Shown: piece after piece, positions 58,420 through 64,000 of the stretch
Layout: each line of letters starts with the position of its first letter
Position numbering within the stretch: the first letter of the stretch is position 1
Assembly (NCBI GenBank): GCA_902618565.1
Contig: CACNAX010000003.1
Coordinates: 1-64,000 of the forward strand
From: an uncultured Pelagibacteraceae bacterium
GTDB lineage: Bacteria > Pseudomonadota > Alphaproteobacteria > Pelagibacterales > Pelagibacteraceae
Direction: 5' to 3'
DNA: 64,000 bases
Made by a program: the position numbers and the translations under genes
Notes under the pieces: generated by a model
The model's input: only the letters and a program-made list of their open reading frames with translations
What the model was told of the DNA's origin: nothing
Database searches by the model: none

Positions 58420-59136
58420 TTAAATTAAGGATTTTAAAATATAGTAACATTCTTTATCAGGATTGGATTTAATAAACTTAGGCCTAAATCTTCTCTGAAA
58501 ATTTTTAAAAATTTTGATTTTATCTGCTTGTTTTTTTGCAGGGTGATAACCAAATTTATATAGTAATTTATAGAATTCTTCTTCTTTCACCTTTTTATTT
58601 CTTAAGCTTTTACACTTTTGTTTGTTTATATTATGCCATACAGCAATATTCTTTTTTGAAAAAAGTTCCCAAGGAAATTTTTCTCCAGGGTCGATTTTTC
58701 TAAGAGGTGCCACATCTGAGTGACCTAAAATATTTTTTTTACTTATTTTATATTTTTTTATTAATTTTTTTGATAATTGAATAATTGAATTTATCTGTCT
58801 TTTTGAAAAATTTGTATAACCATTAGAATGACCAGGATTTGATATCTCGATACCTATAGATTTAGAATTTAGAGAATTGTCATTTTTCCAAAATGAAACT
58901 CCTGCATGCCAAGCGTTATACAAATCTGGAACCATTTGAATAATTTCTCCATTTTTTTTTATAAAATAATGACAACTTACCTTTGAGTCTTTATCTATAA
59001 GTCTATTGATTGCACTATTTTCAGATTTCATGCCTGTGTAGTGAAATATTAAGTATTTTATACTAAATTTACTCCTTTTTTTTACATCGAAATTAGGTGA
59101 GTAATTTAAAGACATTTTTTCAACATTTTTACGCAT
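58420..59136 (-). CDS. N-acetylmuramoyl-L-alanine amidase (AmpD-like, amidase_2)
   Basis: YLIFHYTGM, SCHYFIKKNGEIIQMV, NAWHAGVSFW, LGHSDVAPLRKIDPGEKFPW. Confidence 0.93.
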   Translation of the reverse strand: MRKNVEKMSLNYSPNFDVKKRSKFSIKYLIFHYTGMKSENSAINRLIDKDSKVSCHYFIKKNGEIIQMVPDLYNAWHAGVSFWKNDNSLNSKSIGIEISNPGHSNGYTNFSKRQINSIIQLSKKLIKKYKISKKNILGHSDVAPLRKIDPGEKFPWELFSKKNIAVWHNINKQKCKSLRNKKVKEEEFYKLLYKFGYHPAKKQADKIKIFKNFQRRFRPKFIKSNPDKECYYILKSLI

Positions 59137-59188
59137 AAATTAAAACATTTTATCTTTATATAAGTATAAATTATAATATAACTATTTT

Positions 59189-59989
59189 ATGCGTAAACTT
59201 CTTTCGTGTTTCTTTATCTTAATATTCTTGCTAATGAGTAACACCTCCTTTGCGGGTGATGACGGTAAGCTAAATATTAATGGAAACAAAAATAATGGGT
59301 TTAAAGAAGTTAAAGATTGTTTTGAGAAAATCAATAGGGGAGTTTTTGCATTTAATCAAGGTTTGGACAAAGTTATATTTAAACCTTTAGCAAAAGGTTA
59401 TAGAATTTTTCCTCAGCCTATAAGATCTGGAACAAGCAATGCTTTAAGTAATTTGAGCACTGTTGTTACTATTCCAAATAATGTTCTTCAAGGTCAATTT
59501 AAAGAGTCAGGAATTAATTCTGCCAGATTTCTTATAAATACAACTCTGGGTGTTGCAGGAATATTTGATGTTGCATCTTACTTTGGAATAAAAAAGCGCG
59601 ATAAAGAAGATTATGGACAAACATTAGGTGTATGGGGAGCAGGGCCAGGTTGTTATTTTGTTCTACCAGTTTTAGGCCCAACAACTGTGAGAGACTCTTT
59701 AGGTTCAGTAGTTAATCTAATTGGAGGAGATCCATGGTATAATGTTACAGTTTTAAATAATACAGAGTACTTTACTGATTCAGATTATTATGTCTCAAGA
59801 TTAGTAAGTGGAATTGATTTTAGAGCTAAAAATTTAGAGTCTTTCGAAAGTCTAGAAAAAAACTCTGTAGATCTTTACGCATCAGTTAGAAGTCTTTATC
59901 TACAAGATAGATATAGAAAAGTAAGAAACATAGACAAAACTACCGAAACTTTAAGTGATGACGACTGGGAAGAATTAGATAGTCAATAA
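59189..59989 (+). CDS. mlaA: MlaA/VacJ-family lipid-asymmetry protein
   Basis: RGVFAFNQGLDKVIFKPLAKGYR, RFLINTTLGVAGIFDVAS, DYGQTLGVWGAGPGCYFVLPVLGPTTVRDS. Confidence 0.93.
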   Translation: MRKLLSCFFILIFLLMSNTSFAGDDGKLNINGNKNNGFKEVKDCFEKINRGVFAFNQGLDKVIFKPLAKGYRIFPQPIRSGTSNALSNLSTVVTIPNNVLQGQFKESGINSARFLINTTLGVAGIFDVASYFGIKKRDKEDYGQTLGVWGAGPGCYFVLPVLGPTTVRDSLGSVVNLIGGDPWYNVTVLNNTEYFTDSDYYVSRLVSGIDFRAKNLESFESLEKNSVDLYASVRSLYLQDRYRKVRNIDKTTETLSDDDWEELDSQ

Positions 59990-60000
59990 CTAATCTTTAA

Positions 60001-60591
60001 ATGAAATTAATTAAAAATTTAATTATATTTTTATTTGTATTAAATTTAAATAATATTTTATATGCAAAAGATCCAAGCGCATTAATAAATGAAATAGTCG
60101 ATGAAGCGGCAACAGTATTATCTAGTGATGATCCAGTCGAAGCTAAAATTATTAAGTTAAATAGTATTGCTGAAAGCAGTGTAGATATTAATGGAATAGG
60201 AATGTATACTCTTGGAAAATATAGAAAATCTATTACTGATGAGCAAAGATCTAAGTATCAAAAACTATTTAAAAGTTATTTTTTAAAAAGTTTTTCCAGT
60301 AGACTAGTTGACTATACAAACCCAAAAATTAATGTTGTATCTCAAAAAAAGATTAATGATAAATATACAATTGTTAATAGTATTTTAGAGGCAACATCAA
60401 AAAGACCACAGGTAAAAATAGATTGGAGAATATATACAAAAAATCCTGACAGACCCTTAATAAGAGATCTAATAGTAGAAGGATTAAGTTTAGCAAGAAC
60501 GCAAAAAGAAGAATTTAACTCAATTATACAAAATAATGATGGAGATATAAATGCATTATTTAAAACACTTGAGGAATTCTTAATTAAATAA
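60001..60591 (+). CDS. mlaC: MlaC/Ttg2D-family phospholipid-binding protein
   Basis: Signal peptide, FKSYFLKSFSSRLVDYTN, KIDWRIY, next to mlaA. Confidence 0.87.
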   Translation: MKLIKNLIIFLFVLNLNNILYAKDPSALINEIVDEAATVLSSDDPVEAKIIKLNSIAESSVDINGIGMYTLGKYRKSITDEQRSKYQKLFKSYFLKSFSSRLVDYTNPKINVVSQKKINDKYTIVNSILEATSKRPQVKIDWRIYTKNPDRPLIRDLIVEGLSLARTQKEEFNSIIQNNDGDINALFKTLEEFLIK

Positions 60592-60592
60592 T

Positions 60593-61177
60593 TTAATAAA
60601 ATCCAATTTCACTTAAGCAAATATCTGATTTAAAATCATCAAAACCTGCAACTAAACCAACTGATTTTATATTTTGTCCCAATATACTTTTAGGTTGATA
60701 AAAATTAGATTTTTTAAATTGTTCAAATGGTGCTTTAATTTCACTCCAATTTTTTCTTGTAGCAAAAGTAAAACTATAATATTGCCATGGTGCAAGAGTT
60801 AACTCGGTTCTCAAATGAAGACTATAATTATTTTCATTGCCATAAACTTTTACATAAATTCCATCATATTCTTTAGTATTAACTTTAGGATTTAATTTTG
60901 CTCTAATTTGAATAAATCCTCCATTATTTTTAGTAGATACATCCCCAATCATTCTATAACACATTGCTCCATCAACTTTCTCAACTATAAATTCTCCAGT
61001 TGATACACCTCCCATTACTTTATCAGTAATAAAATTCCATTTTTGCTGTTGATTTGTAAATTTAGGGTTTTTTAATTGGTCTAAAATCATATCCTCGGAA
61101 TAAATGTTAGTTTGACATAATATTAATAAAACTAAAAATATTATTTTTTTCAAAACTGAATTACTTTTTTTTTGCAA
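60593..61177 (-). CDS. Secreted CIA30-domain protein
   Basis: WNFITDKVMGGVSTGEF, FDDFKSDICLSEIGFY. Confidence 0.75.
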   Translation of the reverse strand: MQKKSNSVLKKIIFLVLLILCQTNIYSEDMILDQLKNPKFTNQQQKWNFITDKVMGGVSTGEFIVEKVDGAMCYRMIGDVSTKNNGGFIQIRAKLNPKVNTKEYDGIYVKVYGNENNYSLHLRTELTLAPWQYYSFTFATRKNWSEIKAPFEQFKKSNFYQPKSILGQNIKSVGLVAGFDDFKSDICLSEIGFY

Positions 61178-61622
61178 GTTGTTGTAGAAGATAAATCTCT
61201 TTTTCCGTAAGGGAATTTTTTTCGTCTTTGATTTGGTCCTCTAAACTAAATAAAGTTATTAGTGAAAAAAATGACACTAAACCAGACAATATAACAAAGT
61301 GTATTGAGCTTAAATTAGTAATTATCAGTATTACAAAAACACTTGTCCAACCAATAAAAATTCCTCTCAAAATCGTACGATGACTTTTCAAGTCTGGTAT
61401 TTTTGTAAACTGAATAAATAAAAGTATTAAAAGAAGCATTATTCCTGAAATAGATGCTCTCAATAAAACTAAAGTATCAAATCCTCCCCCGTACAATTCT
61501 CGATGAATTAAGTATGCAACAACACCTTTATAAGCAAAATAAAAAAGAATTGCAGAAGAGACTAATATTGAAATATAGTAAGAAATCTTTGGTTTAATTT
61601 TAATTTTAATTTTAAATTTCAT
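61161..61622 (-). CDS. Multi-TM membrane protein of unknown function
   Basis: Hydrophobic helices, no recognised motif. Confidence 0.6.
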   Translation of the reverse strand: MKFKIKIKIKPKISYYISILVSSAILFYFAYKGVVAYLIHRELYGGGFDTLVLLRASISGIMLLLILLFIQFTKIPDLKSHRTILRGIFIGWTSVFVILIITNLSSIHFVILSGLVSFFSLITLFSLEDQIKDEKNSLTEKEIYLLQQLAKKK

Positions 61623-61698
61623 TTCAGTTAATAGGATACTACAATTTTTTGTAAAATTATAAAAAACTATCGTTTATAAGTATTGATTCTATTAGATT

Positions 61699-61775
61699 TG
61701 GTGGGCCCGCCAGGACTCGAACCTGGGACCAATACATTATGAGTGTACTGCTCTAACCAACTGAGCTACAGGCCC
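61699..61775 (-). tRNA. tRNA with CAT anticodon; tRNA-Ile2 (lysidine type) favoured over elongator Met
   Basis: GGGCCTGTAGCTCAGTTGGTTAGAGCAGTACACTCATAATGTATTGGTCCCAGGTTCGAGTCCTGGCGGGCCCACCA; full cloverleaf, encoded CCA; C4-G69 and C5-G68 fit TilS determinants. Confidence 0.9.
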
Positions 61776-61826
61776 AAAGAAACAGATGATTATAACATTT
61801 TTTTTGTCATATCAATTAAAGAAAAG

Positions 61827-61901
61827 TGGTGGGCCGTGTTGGTTACGCTCCAACTACCCCTGCAATGTCAATGCAGTACTCTACTATTGAGCTAACGGCC
61901 C
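61827..61901 (-). tRNA. tRNA-Val(GAC) with non-canonical D- and T-loops
   Basis: GGGCCGT TA GCTC AATAGTA GAGT A CTGCA TTGACAT TGCAG GGGTA GTTGG AGCGTAA CCAAC ACGGCCC A CCA; all stems pair, CCA encoded. Confidence 0.8.
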
Positions 61902-63727
61902 TAGCTTTCTAAAAAACTTTTTAACTGTTTAGACCTGCTTGGATGCTTTAATTTTCTTAAAGCTTTTGCTTCGATCTGTCTAATTCTTTCCCTTGTAACA
62001 GAGAATTGTAACCCAACTTCCTCTAAGGTATGATCGGTATTCATGCCAACTCCAAATCTCATTCTTAACACTCTTTCTTCCCTTGGAGTTAGAGTAGATA
62101 AAATTTTTGTAGTTGCTTCACTTAAATTCGATTTGATTGCTTGTTCAAGTGGAGCAAGTGCTTTTGTATCTTCTATAAAGTCACCAAGACTACTATCTTC
62201 TTCATCACCAACAGGCTTCTCTAAAGATACTGGCTCCTTTGAAATTTTTAAAACTTTTCTAACCTTCTCCAGAGGCATTCTTAATTTTTTTGCTAGTTCT
62301 TCAGGAGTAGCTTCTCTCCCAAACTCACTTAAGATTAACCTCTGAGTTCTAACAATTTTATTTATTGTCTCAATCATATGTACTGGTATTCTTATTGTTC
62401 TTGCCTGATCAGCTATTGATCTTGTAATCGCTTGTCTAATCCACCAGGTAGCGTAAGTAGAAAATTTATATCCTCTTCTGTATTCGAATTTATCTACAGC
62501 TTTCATCAGACCTATATTACCCTCTTGAATTAAATCTAAAAATTGCAAACCTCTATTGGTATATTTTTTTGCAATTGAAATTACCAACCTCAAGTTTGCT
62601 TCAACCATTTCTTTTTTGGCTATTCTCGACTCTTTTTCTCCTTTTTGAATTCGACTGACAAGTTTCTTGAACTCTGTAACAGATAAACCTAATTTATTAC
62701 TTGTTTCTATTAATCGATCTCTAATATTCTTAAATTCATTTTTATTTTTTTGAAAAAATTTGCTCCATGTTTCATTGGTAGTTAAGAAATCTTTAAAATT
62801 TGGGTTAATCTCATTTCCTAAATAAAATTTTATAAATTCATCTCTTGTAATCTTAGAGTCTAAAGCAAGTCTTAATAGATTTCCCTCTAATGATACAATT
62901 TTCTTATTTTCAGCATAATGTTTTTGAACTAATTCTTCTAGAACTGATGGAGACAATTGAAGAGATTTTATGTTTTCAAGAATCCCATCAACAATTTTTT
63001 TATAATTTTTTTCTTTGGATAATGAAAATTTTTTAGAACTTAGAACACATTCTAACATTTCTTTCTGATATTTTATTAATTTGTTATATTCTTTTGTTAG
63101 AGTATGAACCGTTTGAAGAATTTTTGGCTTAATTTCAGTCTCCATTGCTGCTAAAGTAGGGTTAAATTCATCTTCCTCAGAGTTATTAGTATCCTCATTG
63201 TTTTGATCATCATCTTGTTTTTTTTGTTTTGAGTTATTGGAGTTATCATCATCATCCATATAATTTGTATCAATATCGATTATTTCTCTAACTAAAATTT
63301 CATCATTTTGAAGTTGATTATCCCATTCAAAAAACTGTAGTGCAGTTATTGGGCTTTGAGAAAGCGCATTTAACATCACATCTTTTCCAGCTTCTATTCT
63401 TTTTGCTATGGCAATTTCCCCTTCTCTGGAAAGCAATTCAACGCCACCCATTTCTCGCAAATACATTCTAATAGGATCATCGCTTTTCTCAATTGCCTTG
63501 CCCTCTTCTTTTGAAGAAGAATCTTTTTTCCTTAAAACTTTGTAATCAGATTTTTTTTCTACAAGAATAATACTTTCATCAAGTATATGAATGAATGCTT
63601 GGGATAAGTTTTCACTGGACAGATTTCTTTTTCCAAGGGATTTATTTAATTCTTCATGTGTAATGAAACCTCTATGGATTCCACGACCCATTAACCTAGC
63701 GAATGACTTTGTAATAATTCTTTCCAC
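61901..63727 (-). CDS. rpoD: RNA polymerase sigma factor RpoD (sigma70)
   Basis: [63 protein letters not shown]. Confidence 0.98.
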   Translation of the reverse strand: MERIITKSFARLMGRGIHRGFITHEELNKSLGKRNLSSENLSQAFIHILDESIILVEKKSDYKVLRKKDSSSKEEGKAIEKSDDPIRMYLREMGGVELLSREGEIAIAKRIEAGKDVMLNALSQSPITALQFFEWDNQLQNDEILVREIIDIDTNYMDDDDNSNNSKQKKQDDDQNNEDTNNSEEDEFNPTLAAMETEIKPKILQTVHTLTKEYNKLIKYQKEMLECVLSSKKFSLSKEKNYKKIVDGILENIKSLQLSPSVLEELVQKHYAENKKIVSLEGNLLRLALDSKITRDEFIKFYLGNEINPNFKDFLTTNETWSKFFQKNKNEFKNIRDRLIETSNKLGLSVTEFKKLVSRIQKGEKESRIAKKEMVEANLRLVISIAKKYTNRGLQFLDLIQEGNIGLMKAVDKFEYRRGYKFSTYATWWIRQAITRSIADQARTIRIPVHMIETINKIVRTQRLILSEFGREATPEELAKKLRMPLEKVRKVLKISKEPVSLEKPVGDEEDSSLGDFIEDTKALAPLEQAIKSNLSEATTKILSTLTPREERVLRMRFGVGMNTDHTLEEVGLQFSVTRERIRQIEAKALRKLKHPSRSKQLKSFLES

Positions 63728-63793
63728 AATATAAAAGTTTGAAGAACTTATATAATCTCTTAATTAAAAAAATCTATGTGATTTTTTTTATAT

Positions 63794-64000
63794 TTAGTTG
63801 ATTTTTTGAAGCTTTTTAAGCTTTTTTAACTCTTTAAATGTATCTTCGCTAAGATCTTTAGAAAACTTCGATTCTAAATCTGATATTCTTTGTTCTAATT
63901 CATAATTCTTAAGATCTTGTATTATTTCTGAAATAATTTCTAAAATTTTGCCATCATCATTCAAGTTCTTAGAAATTATATGCTTGACTGAAGCATAATT
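63794..64000 (-). CDS. dnaG: C-terminal fragment, probably DNA primase DnaG (runs off window end)
   Basis: Manual translation NYASVKHIISKNLNDDGKILEIISEIIQDLKNYELEQRISDLESKFSKDLSEDTFKELKKLKKLQKIN*; immediately upstream of rpoD, the usual dnaG-rpoD order. Confidence 0.55.
   Translation of the reverse strand, partial: NYASVKHIISKNLNDDGKILEIISEIIQDLKNYELEQRISDLESKFSKDLSEDTFKELKKLKKLQKIN

Noticed and set aside
61827-61901. Interpretation of the odd tRNA-Val as a decayed pseudogene
   Set aside because: All four stems are paired, anticodon loop and encoded CCA are intact; decay would be expected to break pairing. Not fully excluded without comparative data.

Overview
A 64 kb AT-rich, very compact alphaproteobacterial chromosome segment. 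Gene content and compactness fit SAR11/Pelagibacterales; this is inferred from protein families, not from a search. Main blocks: a TRAP transporter (dctM partial, dctQ, dctP); guaA/guaB with a periplasmic TPR gene between them; pssA-psd; icd; alaS; recA; a tolC-like gene; umuDC; a small glycosyltransferase cassette; dksA; proteorhodopsin followed by fdx, a ferredoxin reductase and a GST; pyrC-like, fumC, uvrD and pepP genes; a nearly complete dcw cell-wall/division cluster (mraZ-ftsZ-rsmH-ftsL-ftsI-murEF-mraY-murD-ftsW-murG-murC-murB-ddl-ftsQ-ftsA-lpxC-bamD-ligA); rnpB; mlaA/mlaC; two tRNAs; rpoD; and a dnaG tail at the edge. I saw no mobile element, CRISPR array or defence system. The best second-look items are: a tRNA-Val(GAC) without a canonical T-loop or D-loop GG, overlapping the rpoD stop codon; an unannotated 34-aa membrane microprotein packed between two glycosyltransferase genes; a CBS-less IMP dehydrogenase; a MurE-MurF fusion; ftsZ moved to directly after mraZ, with a three-copy TGGG 10-bp-period MraZ box upstream; a perfect GAAC-N7-GAAC SOS box at umuDC; and a blue-tuned proteorhodopsin.
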